Below are positions 1 to 6,731 of a stretch of DNA of 7,804 nt, piece after piece. The notes under the pieces were generated by a model, which did not search any database, was not told the origin of the DNA, and was given only the letters and a program-made list of their open reading frames with translations. The stretch is taken from positions 1-7,804 of the forward strand of contig WGBN01000332.1 in NCBI GenBank assembly GCA_015494245.1, in the 5' to 3' direction. Position 1 is the stretch's first letter, and each line of letters opens with the position of its first letter. This DNA comes from Saprospiraceae bacterium (GTDB lineage: Bacteria; Bacteroidota; Bacteroidia; Chitinophagales; Saprospiraceae). A program made the translations under genes and the position numbers.

Positions 1-1
1 G

Positions 2-907
2 GATTACTACGATCCTACCGACCAGACTTCCTGCACGGCCTGGAACTACTACGCCTCGGCGACTTCCAATCCGGAGGCCCAGGCTGCCGTGGCGCTGCGC
101 AACTTCGCCTCGGCCTATGAGCAGGGCTATTTCCCGCTCATCCACTGCGGCACCAGCTTTGGCCACTACAAGGAAGTGCGCCATGCGCTCGTGCATCAGC
201 CTGAGCTGCGCCGCAAAGTACGCGACATCATGAAGCGCCTCGGCAAGCCCTTTGTCATTCCCGAGGAAATCGTCCACTACAGCGAGTGGGTGCTGGCCAT
301 GCGCCATCGCATAGCCGAACGCCAGGTCATTGACATGAGCAACATCACCGCCACGGTTCACCCGGCCTGCCACTACCACAAGCTCATCGAAGAGGACGCC
401 ATTTACGATCCCGAAATTTACGGCGCCCAGCGCACGGCCATCGTCTCGGCTACGCTCAAGGCCCTGGGCATTACCGTAGGCGATTACTCCTCCTGGTTTG
501 ATTGCTGCGGCTTTGGCTTCCGCCACATCCTCGTTTCGCGCGACTTCTCCCGCTCCTTTGCGGTGCAGCGCAAGATTGAGGTGATGAAAGAAGAGGTGAA
601 CCCCGACATCGTCGTTACCCACGATACCGGCTGCGTAACCACCCTCGACCAAAGCCAGTTTGCCGGAAGGGCCCACAACAAAAAGGTAGGCCTGCCCGTC
701 ATGTCAGATTCGCAGATTGCCGCCCTCGCCATGGGCGCCCATCCCTATAAAGTGCTCCAGCTCCACTGGCACAATACGGACAACAAGCCCTTCCTCGAAA
801 AACTCGGCATAGACCACGAGAAAATGTGGGCAGAGTTCCAGGCTGCCGTGGACAAGATCAAGAGCGGCGAGATGGAGTATCTCACCTGGGATGAAGCAGA
901 CAAGTAA
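2..907 (+). CDS. shdrB1: sHdr complex subunit B1 (HdrB-like, CCG-domain protein), 5' truncated
   Basis: The reading frame is open from base 2, so the N-terminus lies outside the window and 301 residues are visible. A GTG at 89 is in frame, but homology to HdrB clearly begins upstream of it. HdrB proteins carry two CCG (cysteine-rich) domains that bind non-cubane [4Fe-4S] clusters at the disulfide site. In visible numbering, the first CCG domain shows SCTAW (C11) where CCG is usual, and HCGTS (C49) where CxxC is usual. The second shows HPAC (C123), FDCCGFG (C168, C169) and DTGC (C211), so only the first Cys of the last CxxC is lost. It lies 42 nt before the HdrA-type gene, as B1 does in sHdr clusters, and the complex acts in the cytoplasm in sulfane-sulfur oxidation. 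The family call is firm. The B1 label rests on gene order and the degenerate cysteines. A partner sHdrC1 is expected just upstream. Confidence 0.88.
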   Translation, partial: DYYDPTDQTSCTAWNYYASATSNPEAQAAVALRNFASAYEQGYFPLIHCGTSFGHYKEVRHALVHQPELRRKVRDIMKRLGKPFVIPEEIVHYSEWVLAMRHRIAERQVIDMSNITATVHPACHYHKLIEEDAIYDPEIYGAQRTAIVSATLKALGITVGDYSSWFDCCGFGFRHILVSRDFSRSFAVQRKIEVMKEEVNPDIVVTHDTGCVTTLDQSQFAGRAHNKKVGLPVMSDSQIAALAMGAHPYKVLQLHWHNTDNKPFLEKLGIDHEKMWAEFQAAVDKIKSGEMEYLTWDEADK

Positions 908-930
908 CAGACGTTTGACTAACTGATAAA

Positions 931-945
931 ATGAAAAAGAATTAG
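931..945 (+). other. Four-codon mini-ORF (MKKN) in the shdrB1-shdrA gap
   Basis: ATG AAA AAG AAT TAG lies in the 42-nt gap and ends 4 nt before the shdrA ATG, in a different frame. It could keep ribosomes near the shdrA start, where no Shine-Dalgarno sequence is seen, or it could be chance in an A-rich leader. Nothing further supports it. Confidence 0.2.
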
Positions 946-949
946 CATT

Positions 950-2011
950 ATGGCCAATCAAAACATTCTGATCATCGGCGGAGGCCCTGCCGGTATTGAA
1001 GCAGCCAAAGGCGTGGCTGCCATGGGATTCAAAGCCATACTCGTCGAAAAGCGCGACCGCCTCGGCGGCACGCCCGATGAAGCGCAGTACGCTGCCCTCA
1101 CTCCCGACCTGCGGGATGCCGAAACAGCGCTGAATGAAATGAAAGCTCCCCTCGAAGGCAACCCCAATGTAGAGGTGATGTACAACACCCTGGTTACGGG
1201 CGCTTCCGGCTCTGTGGGCGATTTCACCATCAAAGCCATTCAAATGGGCAAAGAGGTCGAAATTAAAGCCGGAGCCGTCATCATCAGCACGGGCTTTACG
1301 CACTTCGACCCGGGGCGCGAGACCCAGAAGTACGGCTACTATGAGTTCGACGACGTCATCACCCTGACCGATGCCGAAAAGATGCTCAAGGCACACAACT
1401 TCGTGCGCCCCTCCAATGGCGAAAAGCCCAAGCGCGTGTGCTTCATCCAGTGCGTCGGCTCGCGCGACCGCCGTCTCGGCAATGAGTACTGCTCCAAAGT
1501 CTGCTGCGGCATAGCCTCTAAGCAAGCCATCGAAATCCGGCAGCTGCTGCCGGATTGCAAGGTCTTCATCTTCTACATAGACATGCGTATGTATGGCTAT
1601 TGGGAAAACGAAATTTACTGGCCGGCTCAGGAAAAACACAAAGTCAACTACGTCAAAGGCATGGCCACGGAGATTGTGCGCAAGGGCGACAAGCTGCTCG
1701 TCAAGGGCGAAGACACCACCCTGCGCCGCCCCATGGAAATCCCCATGGATATGGTCATCCTCTCCGTAGGTATGGAACCCAGCGAGGGTACCAAGCAGAT
1801 GGCCTCCATCTTTGGCATCGGCCAAAACAAGTACGGCTTCCTCGAAACGACAGGTGGGCCTCTGGATACCGTCTCCACCTCCGTGCCGGGCGTATTTGCC
1901 GCAGGTGCATGCACGGGGCCGGCCGACCTGGAAGACAGCGTCTCCATGGGCGGGCTGGCAGCCATGAAAGCCATGATTGCCGTGCGCCAGGCCGATGCAG
2001 TGCCTGCCTGA
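950..2011 (+). CDS. shdrA: sHdr complex subunit A (short HdrA-like FAD/[4Fe-4S] protein)
   Basis: This 353-residue protein is the flavin-bearing electron-transfer core of the HdrA family. The N-terminus has a Rossmann dinucleotide-binding loop GGGPAG (residues 10-15) followed by a VEK acidic strand end. A cysteine cluster at C164, C168, C181, C185 and C186 (CxxxC then CSKVCC) matches the HdrA [4Fe-4S] site. The C-terminal AGACTGP (residues 318-324) is the second FAD-binding element. Methanogen HdrA is about 650 residues with extra ferredoxin-like domains. This protein lacks them, as expected for sHdrA, which forms the centre of the sulfur-oxidizing complex. The ATG at 950 places the Rossmann strand at the normal distance. 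No Shine-Dalgarno sequence is visible; the leader is A-rich. It sits between HdrB-like and sHdrH genes, as in known sHdr clusters. Other NAD(P)/FAD oxidoreductases are excluded by the Cys motif. Confidence 0.93.
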   Translation: MANQNILIIGGGPAGIEAAKGVAAMGFKAILVEKRDRLGGTPDEAQYAALTPDLRDAETALNEMKAPLEGNPNVEVMYNTLVTGASGSVGDFTIKAIQMGKEVEIKAGAVIISTGFTHFDPGRETQKYGYYEFDDVITLTDAEKMLKAHNFVRPSNGEKPKRVCFIQCVGSRDRRLGNEYCSKVCCGIASKQAIEIRQLLPDCKVFIFYIDMRMYGYWENEIYWPAQEKHKVNYVKGMATEIVRKGDKLLVKGEDTTLRRPMEIPMDMVILSVGMEPSEGTKQMASIFGIGQNKYGFLETTGGPLDTVSTSVPGVFAAGACTGPADLEDSVSMGGLAAMKAMIAVRQADAVPA

Positions 2012-2036
2012 GAGCCTGAAACCGAAAACACGCAAC

Positions 2037-2792
2037 ATGCCTCAAATCGTAGATACCGACACGGCTCGCGAATTTATGAAGGAAACCCTCGACAAGGTCG
2101 AGGAAATCCTGCTGGTACAAATCACGCAGGACCTTCAGCGCAAAAGCGATTGGTTTGTGGACAAACTCCGCGCCGATGCCTTGGCCACTTACGGCCCGGA
2201 GCAGATGCGGGAGCTGCTGTCCAAAATCTTTTGCACGAGGCGCCGGCTTAAGCTGTTCGATGAGCAGGTGGACTATACCGACTTGAGGGATGCCGTGGCA
2301 GCCCTGCTGCACGGCGAAGCTCCCGTCGCTCAGCGCTTCGAAGACTTCGTGCAGCGCTTTCCGGATTTGGACATCCGCCTGCGCAGAGAGCTTGCCGGGG
2401 AGTTGTTGCACTTCACCTTTCCGCATCGCTATTGGCTCTGGAGCCGCTGGATGTGGGACCCCAAAACAAAAACGGGTGCCCTGCCACTGGTGGTTACGGA
2501 GGAGTACAGCTTTGAGGGAAAGAGCGAGGGCGAGCGCTATATGCAAATCGGCAAGGCCGTGGCTTTTGTACACGAGGTGGGCGATGCCGCCGGCTTCCAG
2601 ACGTTCAGCAAAAACATGTTTGGAACGGATGTCTTCCTCACCAGCGTGTATGTCATCTACGTCTATACCATCTTGCGCATGCGTATGACCCAGGAGTTCA
2701 ACAAGGTGATGCCCGGCCTGACGGAGTTCTCCCGCCGCTTGCTGGGGGTGTTGCACGATTTTCGGGAAGCAGAAACGACTACATCGTCTTAA
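2037..2792 (+). CDS. shdrH: Conserved sHdr-cluster protein of unknown function (sHdrH/Hyp)
   Basis: The ATG at 2037 gives 251 residues. Starting there leaves 25 nt after shdrA; an in-frame ATT at 1977 would overlap shdrA and is not credible. I assign it as the 'hyp' gene that sits between HdrA and the second HdrB unit in sHdr clusters, on position, size and company. The protein is largely helical and charged in its first 120 residues. It has a strikingly aromatic segment, FPHRYWLWSRWMWDP (residues 128-142). A short hydrophobic stretch (about 198-213, rich in V, Y, I and L) is too short for a confident membrane helix. There is a single cysteine (C66), so no cluster-binding motif. No enzyme fold can be named from sequence alone. 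Conservation next to shdrA suggests a role in assembling, scaffolding or regulating the complex, but that is inference. Confidence 0.78.
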   Translation: MPQIVDTDTAREFMKETLDKVEEILLVQITQDLQRKSDWFVDKLRADALATYGPEQMRELLSKIFCTRRRLKLFDEQVDYTDLRDAVAALLHGEAPVAQRFEDFVQRFPDLDIRLRRELAGELLHFTFPHRYWLWSRWMWDPKTKTGALPLVVTEEYSFEGKSEGERYMQIGKAVAFVHEVGDAAGFQTFSKNMFGTDVFLTSVYVIYVYTILRMRMTQEFNKVMPGLTEFSRRLLGVLHDFREAETTTSS

Positions 2793-2806
2793 ACCATATC
2801 ATTTTG

Positions 2807-2829
2807 GCTGCACCTCGCGGGGTGGCAGC
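2807..2829 (+). other. Imperfect intergenic hairpin between shdrH and shdrB3
   Basis: In this 56-nt gap, GCTGC (2807-2811) pairs with GCAGC (2825-2829) and ACC (2812-2814) with GGT (2821-2823), with one bulged G (2824) and a 6-nt loop. Only TTCTT follows, not a U-run, so a strong intrinsic terminator is unlikely. It could mark RNA processing or tune the B3/H ratio. This was judged by eye, with no folding energy calculated. Confidence 0.35.
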
Positions 2830-2848
2830 TTCTTAAAAAGCGATTGTT

Positions 2849-4108
2849 ATGCCAGTTGATAAGAATCAAATCGTAGAAAAGGACAAAGCCGTCGTGGACG
2901 GTGTGGAGCTCTCAGCGGAGTGGAACCGCTTTTTTGAGCAGCGCGTGGTCTTTGATTACGATACTACGGCACTGGACAAAGTGACGGAGATCGAAGGCGC
3001 CGAGTCCATGGGCTGGTGCTATCAGTGTGGCCAGTGCGTGCCCGTCTGTCCGGTGGACAATGTGGGCGAGTATGGCCCGCGCAAAATCTTCAGAAACCTC
3101 CAGTTGGGCATAGACCTCTTTACCAGCGACGACCTTTGGAAGTGTACGACCTGCATGAACTGCCTCAGAGTCTGCCCCAAAGACGTCAATATGATTGACA
3201 TCATGCCCGCCATACGGGCCGAGGCCGTCATGGATGCCAATGTGCCCGAAGAACTGCAGGAGGCCTTTGAAAACACCTTCGAGTACGGCAACCCCCTGGG
3301 CGAATCCCAGCGCAAGCGCGCCGACTGGATCAAAGAAACCGGTTCGGAAGTGCCCATTATGAAGGAAATCAAGCGGCCGGTAGATGTGCTCTGGTTCGTA
3401 GAGTGCTATCCGGCTTACCACAGCCGCGGCAAAGAGGCCAGCGCCGCCCTCGCTAAGGTACTCAACCTGCTCGGCGTGGACTTCGGCGTGCTCGGTACCG
3501 AAGAGAAATGCTCCTGCGACTCCCAGCGCCTCGCCGGCGAAACGGGCCTGTTTGAGGAATTTGCGGAGCACAACATCGGACTCTTCAAGAAGTACCAGTT
3601 CAACAAGATCATGGTAACTGACCCGCACGCCCTCAATGCCTTCAAGAAGGAGTATCCCAAAATGGGCGCCGAGTACGAGGTGGAACACTACACCACTTTC
3701 CTCGCCAAATACCTCGACAAGCTGAACTTCTCCAAGACGCTGAACTACAAGGTTACTTTCCACGATCCCTGTTACCTCGGCCGCCACAACGGAGAGTTCG
3801 AAGCGCCCCGCAAGCTGATCGAAGCCATTCCGGGCGTCGAGCTGATCGAAATGCCGCGTTGCAAGCAGCAGAGCTATTGCTGCGGCGGTGGCGGCGGCGG
3901 CATGTGGCTCGATGGCTTCATGGCCGACCACATCTCAGAGCGCCTGTCCGAAAACCGCGTGCGCGAAGCCGTGGCCACAGGAGCCGATGTGCTGGTCGTC
4001 TGCTGCCCCTACGAAGTCTCCCGCTTCGAAGATGCCGTGAAGTCCACCGGCAACGAGGGCAAGCTGCAAGTCAAAGACATCATCGAATTGATTGTAGAAG
4101 CATTGTAA
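2849..4108 (+). CDS. shdrB3: sHdr complex subunit B3 (HdrC-HdrB fusion, HdrD-like)
   Basis: This 419-residue protein has an HdrC-type ferredoxin part and an HdrB-type part in one chain. Two [4Fe-4S] motifs, each CxxCxxCxxxCP, lie at C57/C60/C63/C67 and C99/C102/C105/C109. Two CCG domains follow. The first has C186 and KCSCDS (C221, C223) and then DPHA (258-261) where CPxC is expected. The second has HDPCYLGRHNG (C308), CCGGGGGG (C344, C345) and VCCPYEV (C385, C386), with E389 where the final cysteine would be. In the family such proteins pass electrons from flavin/Fe-S centres to a non-cubane disulfide-type site. Here it would work with sHdrA and B1 in sulfane-sulfur oxidation. A fused B3 replacing separate C2 and B2 genes is typical of type II sHdr clusters. 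GlpC, HdrD and GlcF share the architecture, but the neighbours favour sHdrB3. No Shine-Dalgarno sequence precedes the ATG. Confidence 0.9.
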   Translation: MPVDKNQIVEKDKAVVDGVELSAEWNRFFEQRVVFDYDTTALDKVTEIEGAESMGWCYQCGQCVPVCPVDNVGEYGPRKIFRNLQLGIDLFTSDDLWKCTTCMNCLRVCPKDVNMIDIMPAIRAEAVMDANVPEELQEAFENTFEYGNPLGESQRKRADWIKETGSEVPIMKEIKRPVDVLWFVECYPAYHSRGKEASAALAKVLNLLGVDFGVLGTEEKCSCDSQRLAGETGLFEEFAEHNIGLFKKYQFNKIMVTDPHALNAFKKEYPKMGAEYEVEHYTTFLAKYLDKLNFSKTLNYKVTFHDPCYLGRHNGEFEAPRKLIEAIPGVELIEMPRCKQQSYCCGGGGGGMWLDGFMADHISERLSENRVREAVATGADVLVVCCPYEVSRFEDAVKSTGNEGKLQVKDIIELIVEAL

Positions 4109-4195
4109 AACGAGCGTTTCTCCCGGCCGGCTGCGGGCTTTATGCAAGCGCTGCGCCTGCGGGGGGAAACCCTTATCCAACAACCCATAAGTCGT
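4109..4195 (+). other. 87-nt structured, GC-rich leader before lbpA
   Basis: This is the longest gene-free gap. CCCG (4122-4125) can pair with CGGG (4134-4137). A second imperfect hairpin uses GCA.GCG (4144-4150) against CGC.TGC (4154-4160) with a 3-nt loop, followed by GGGGGG and AAACCC. An in-frame ATG at 4142 inside the second hairpin would add 18 poorly GcvH-like residues, so I regard this stretch as untranslated. No promoter consensus or U-tract is convincing. Confidence 0.35.
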
Positions 4196-4642
4196 ATGGC
4201 ACAAAAAAAACAAATCGAATTGCGCACCGACCTGATGTACGACCCCGTTGAAAGCCTCTGGGTAGAGGTCAAAGACGGCATAGCGCGCATAGGTCTCAGC
4301 CCGCTGGTGCAGGAGTCCACAGGCTCTTTTGTGGCAGTGCGCTTTAGCGAGCCCGGCACCTCCTTAGACAAGGGCGAGTCTTTCGTCAGCCTCGAAGCCG
4401 AGAAGCATGTGGGGCACCTCAAAGCGCCCTTCTCCGGCATGGTGATGAATGTGAACGAAGAGGTGGTGGAGCACCCCCGCCTCATCAACACCGACCCCTA
4501 CGGCCGGGGCTGGCTGGCAGAAATCCGACTGAGCCGTCCCGAAGAGCTGGAGGACTGCATTCAGGGTGAAGAGGCCGTGAGGGCCTGGTTTGAAGCTGAA
4601 TTGAAGAAATACAACGACAAAGGATGGTTAGCACAAGCCTGA
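4196..4642 (+). CDS. lbpA: LbpA, GcvH-like lipoate-binding protein of the sHdr system
   Basis: This 148-residue protein has the glycine-cleavage H-protein (lipoyl/biotinyl carrier) fold. The centre reads GESFVSLEAEKHVGHLKAP followed by FSG and VNEEV, the H-protein pattern, which puts the lipoyl-accepting lysine at K70. The tail NTDPYGRGWLAEI (98-110) is also H-protein-like, and an extended acidic C-terminus follows. No glycine-cleavage P or T protein genes are nearby. Instead the sHdr genes precede it and lipoate-assembly genes follow, which marks it as LbpA, the essential sulfur-carrying partner of sHdr. The start at ATG 4196 (MAQKKQIELR) is chosen over an in-frame ATG at 4142 because the 18 extra residues fall in a hairpin-rich leader and look non-homologous. 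It overlaps lipS1 by 19 nt, suggesting coupled translation. Confidence 0.92.
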   Translation: MAQKKQIELRTDLMYDPVESLWVEVKDGIARIGLSPLVQESTGSFVAVRFSEPGTSLDKGESFVSLEAEKHVGHLKAPFSGMVMNVNEEVVEHPRLINTDPYGRGWLAEIRLSRPEELEDCIQGEEAVRAWFEAELKKYNDKGWLAQA

Positions 4643-5589
4643 CACGAGAGGAATTGTTCAGGGAGGCATTTGCCGTAAGGCGCCAAAACTTCCCCAACGA
4701 CATCAGCTTCTACGCTCCCGGGCTGAAGCACTACAGCATCCCCGAGTTTGAGCAGAAGAACCCTCAGGCCTTTTTACCCATCAGCCTGACGGGCAAGGCC
4801 TGCGCCCTGGATTGCGACCACTGCGACGCCAAAATCCTGGAGCCCATGCTCGCGCTCGATCGCCGCGAAGGGCTGTTTGAGATGTGCAAGCGCCTCAAAG
4901 AACAGGGCACGGAATCGGTGCTCATCAGCGGAGGCTCCAAGAAAAACGGCCAGGTGCCCTTCATGCTGCACATTGACGACATTGCCCGCATCAAACAGGA
5001 GCTGGGCATGAAAATCATGATGCACACCGGCCTGGTGGACGAAGACATGGCCAAAGGCCTGGCCGATGCCGGCGTGGATGGCGTGGCGCTCGACATCATT
5101 GGCGACGACGACACCATACGCGATGTGTATCATCTCGAGGGCATCACCACCGCCGATTTTGACAAGACCCTGGCGCTGCTGGCCAAGTACGGCCTGAGCA
5201 CGCGCCCGCACATCATCATCGGCCTGCACTACGGGCAGATTCGCGGGGAGGAGTACGCTTTGGAGATGATTTCCCGCTATCCCACCCACGCCCTTATTCT
5301 CGTGGTTTTCATGCCGCTGCACGACACGCCCATGGCGCAGGTGCAGCCGCCCCCGCCCGAAGAGGTGGGCGATTTCTTTGCCAAATCCCGCTTGGCCATG
5401 CCCAGGACCACCATCATGGTGGGCTGCGCACGACCCGGCGGCGAGCATAAAAAAGCCGTGGACCGCTACGCCGTGGAAAGCGGCCTGAATGGCATTGCCT
5501 ATCCGGCCGAAGGCATCATAGGTTATGCCCGTGAGTTGGGGCTGAAGCCCCTGTTCTTTGAAAATTCCTGCTCCTGTGGCTGCTCATAA
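4624..5589 (+). CDS. lipS1: LipS1-type radical SAM sulfur insertase for lipoyl cofactor
   Basis: This 321-residue radical SAM protein has CALDCDHC (C60, C64, C67), the CxxxCxxC site that binds the SAM-cleaving [4Fe-4S] cluster, then an ISGGSKK segment (101-107) where the SAM-binding GGE-like motif is expected. The barrel continues through DIIGDD (157-162) and RPHIIIGLHYG (194-204). Additional cysteines occur at C268 and in a C-terminal CSCGCS tail (C316, C318, C320), which are candidate ligands of an auxiliary cluster that donates sulfur. LipS1 and LipS2 (once annotated as biotin synthases) jointly insert two sulfurs into a protein-bound octanoyl chain. I do not assign which carbon this one modifies. 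Its place right after lbpA, with a 19-nt overlap, supports a dedicated carrier-maturing role. The LipS1 rather than LipS2 label is based on order and length. Biotin synthase is unlikely given the neighbours. Confidence 0.85.
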   Translation: MVSTSLTREELFREAFAVRRQNFPNDISFYAPGLKHYSIPEFEQKNPQAFLPISLTGKACALDCDHCDAKILEPMLALDRREGLFEMCKRLKEQGTESVLISGGSKKNGQVPFMLHIDDIARIKQELGMKIMMHTGLVDEDMAKGLADAGVDGVALDIIGDDDTIRDVYHLEGITTADFDKTLALLAKYGLSTRPHIIIGLHYGQIRGEEYALEMISRYPTHALILVVFMPLHDTPMAQVQPPPPEEVGDFFAKSRLAMPRTTIMVGCARPGGEHKKAVDRYAVESGLNGIAYPAEGIIGYARELGLKPLFFENSCSCGCS

Positions 5590-6712
5590 GTGGCGCTACA
5601 TCGAAGAGGAGGGCGTCTCTGCCTGCCGGGGCTTGTCGGCCGATGAATACATGACCGAGGCTCAAACGGAAGAAGCAGAGCGGCAGGCCTGGCTGAAGCT
5701 CTACACCTATGCCGACCACTGCGCTTTGGTGGGGCGGTTTCAGCATTTGCAGGCCGAGCTGAATCTCGATTTTTGCCGAAAGGCAGGCATCCCTTACTCC
5801 CGTCGCCTGACCGGAGGCGGGGCCATCATCATGGGCAGCGGCCAGCTGGGCATCTGCCTGACGAGCCATACCGGGCGCTTCGACTTCAACCGGCTGCGCG
5901 AGTTGTATGTGCTTTTTTCTGCGCCCATCATCAACGCCCTGCAAGAGCTGGGGGTAGAGGCGGGCTTCCGCTCCCGCAACGATCTCGAAGTCGGCGGTAA
6001 GAAAATCGCAGGCCTCGGCATTTATGTCAGCCCCACGGGTTGCCTGCAATTTCACACCAGTCTCTTGCTGGACTTGGACGTCGGTCTCATGTTGCGCGTG
6101 CTCAACATCCCGCGCCAGAAGTATGACGACAAGCGCATGATTCGCTCCGTCGAGCAGCGCATCACCACCCTGAGGCGCGAGCTGGGGCGCGAAGTGCCGG
6201 CGGCAGAAATGCGGGCGCTCTTGAAAAAACACTACGCTGCCGCCTTCGGCGCGGAGCTCGAACAAGAGTCCTTCACAGGCGAAGAGCAGGCGCGCATAGA
6301 TGAGCTGGCCGAACAGCGCTATTGCAACGAGGACTGGATTTTCCAGCACTCCCCTCAGCCCGACATGAACGGCATGGGGCTGAAAAAAACTGCGGCAGGC
6401 CTGTTGCGCACCTACATCGCTCTCAAAGGAGAGACGATCAAAAGCGTGCTCATCACCGGCGATTTTTTTCAGGGGCTGGAGGTTTTTAGAAAAGTGGAAT
6501 CCCTGTTGAAGTGGAGCCCCTTAGAGCGGGATGCCATCGAGCAGGTGGTTCATTCGGCTTTCGCCAAATGGGAGGAAAGCCATAAGGAGTCTCTGCCGCT
6601 GCAGGCCTCCGAGCTTTGCGATGCCATTTGGATCGCAGCGCGACGGGCCAGGGCCGAGCACAAATTTACGTATCAGGGGACCTGTTATTACCCCAAATCT
6701 GAACATCCATAA
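5576..6712 (+). CDS. slpl(AB): sLpl(AB), lipoate-protein ligase with fused accessory domain
   Basis: From a GTG at 5576 this is 378 residues and overlaps lipS1 by 14 nt. A TTG at 5558 is an alternative (384 residues). The next ATG (5651) would remove the conserved early WRYIEE segment, so it is rejected. The LplA catalytic domain has RRLTGGGA (76-83), RNDLEVGGKKIAGLG (134-148, with the AMP/lipoate-contacting lysines) and HTSLLLDLD (160-168). It is followed by a linker and a second domain with EDWIF (252-256) and ITGDFF (293-298), the LplB-type accessory domain, fused here in one chain as in sLpl(AB). The family activates lipoate or octanoate as an adenylate and transfers it to the carrier lysine. 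The substrate here should be LbpA K70. A free-standing scavenging LplA is less likely given its position between two lipoyl-synthesizing radical SAM genes. Confidence 0.9.
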   Translation: MAAHKWRYIEEEGVSACRGLSADEYMTEAQTEEAERQAWLKLYTYADHCALVGRFQHLQAELNLDFCRKAGIPYSRRLTGGGAIIMGSGQLGICLTSHTGRFDFNRLRELYVLFSAPIINALQELGVEAGFRSRNDLEVGGKKIAGLGIYVSPTGCLQFHTSLLLDLDVGLMLRVLNIPRQKYDDKRMIRSVEQRITTLRRELGREVPAAEMRALLKKHYAAAFGAELEQESFTGEEQARIDELAEQRYCNEDWIFQHSPQPDMNGMGLKKTAAGLLRTYIALKGETIKSVLITGDFFQGLEVFRKVESLLKWSPLERDAIEQVVHSAFAKWEESHKESLPLQASELCDAIWIAARRARAEHKFTYQGTCYYPKSEHP

Positions 6713-6731
6713 AAGCGCAAATACAAAACAG

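Noticed and set aside
704..2038. Long open frame on the minus strand (444 codons) opposite shdrB1/shdrA
   Set aside because: It is antisense to clearly homologous genes, has a His/Ala/Gly-rich composition typical of reversed GC-rich codons, and shows no recognisable domain.
2799..2806. TCATTTTG as a possible Bacteroidota -7 element (TAnnTTTG)
   Set aside because: It has one mismatch and no TTG-type -33 element at the expected distance; a chance match is likely.
2912..3931. Minus-strand open frame of 339 codons opposite shdrB3
   Set aside because: It mirrors the codon bias of shdrB3, whose Fe-S motifs are unambiguous; no independent start signal or motif was seen.
4122..4137. CCCG...CGGG followed by CTTT as an intrinsic terminator after shdrB3
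   Set aside because: It has only four base pairs, a large loop and no T-run, and the downstream genes functionally belong to the same system.
4142..4195. Upstream in-frame ATG extending lbpA by 18 residues
   Set aside because: The extension is Leu/Arg/Gln-rich, lies in hairpin-forming DNA and is unlike H-protein N-termini; the ATG at 4196 fits better.
4196..4642. Glycine cleavage system H protein
   Set aside because: The fold is shared, but no gcvT/gcvP is nearby, the C-terminus is extended, and sHdr and lipoate-assembly genes flank it.
5516..6349. Minus-strand open frame of 277 codons opposite the lipoate ligase
   Set aside because: It is the reverse image of a conserved LplA domain, with low-complexity composition.
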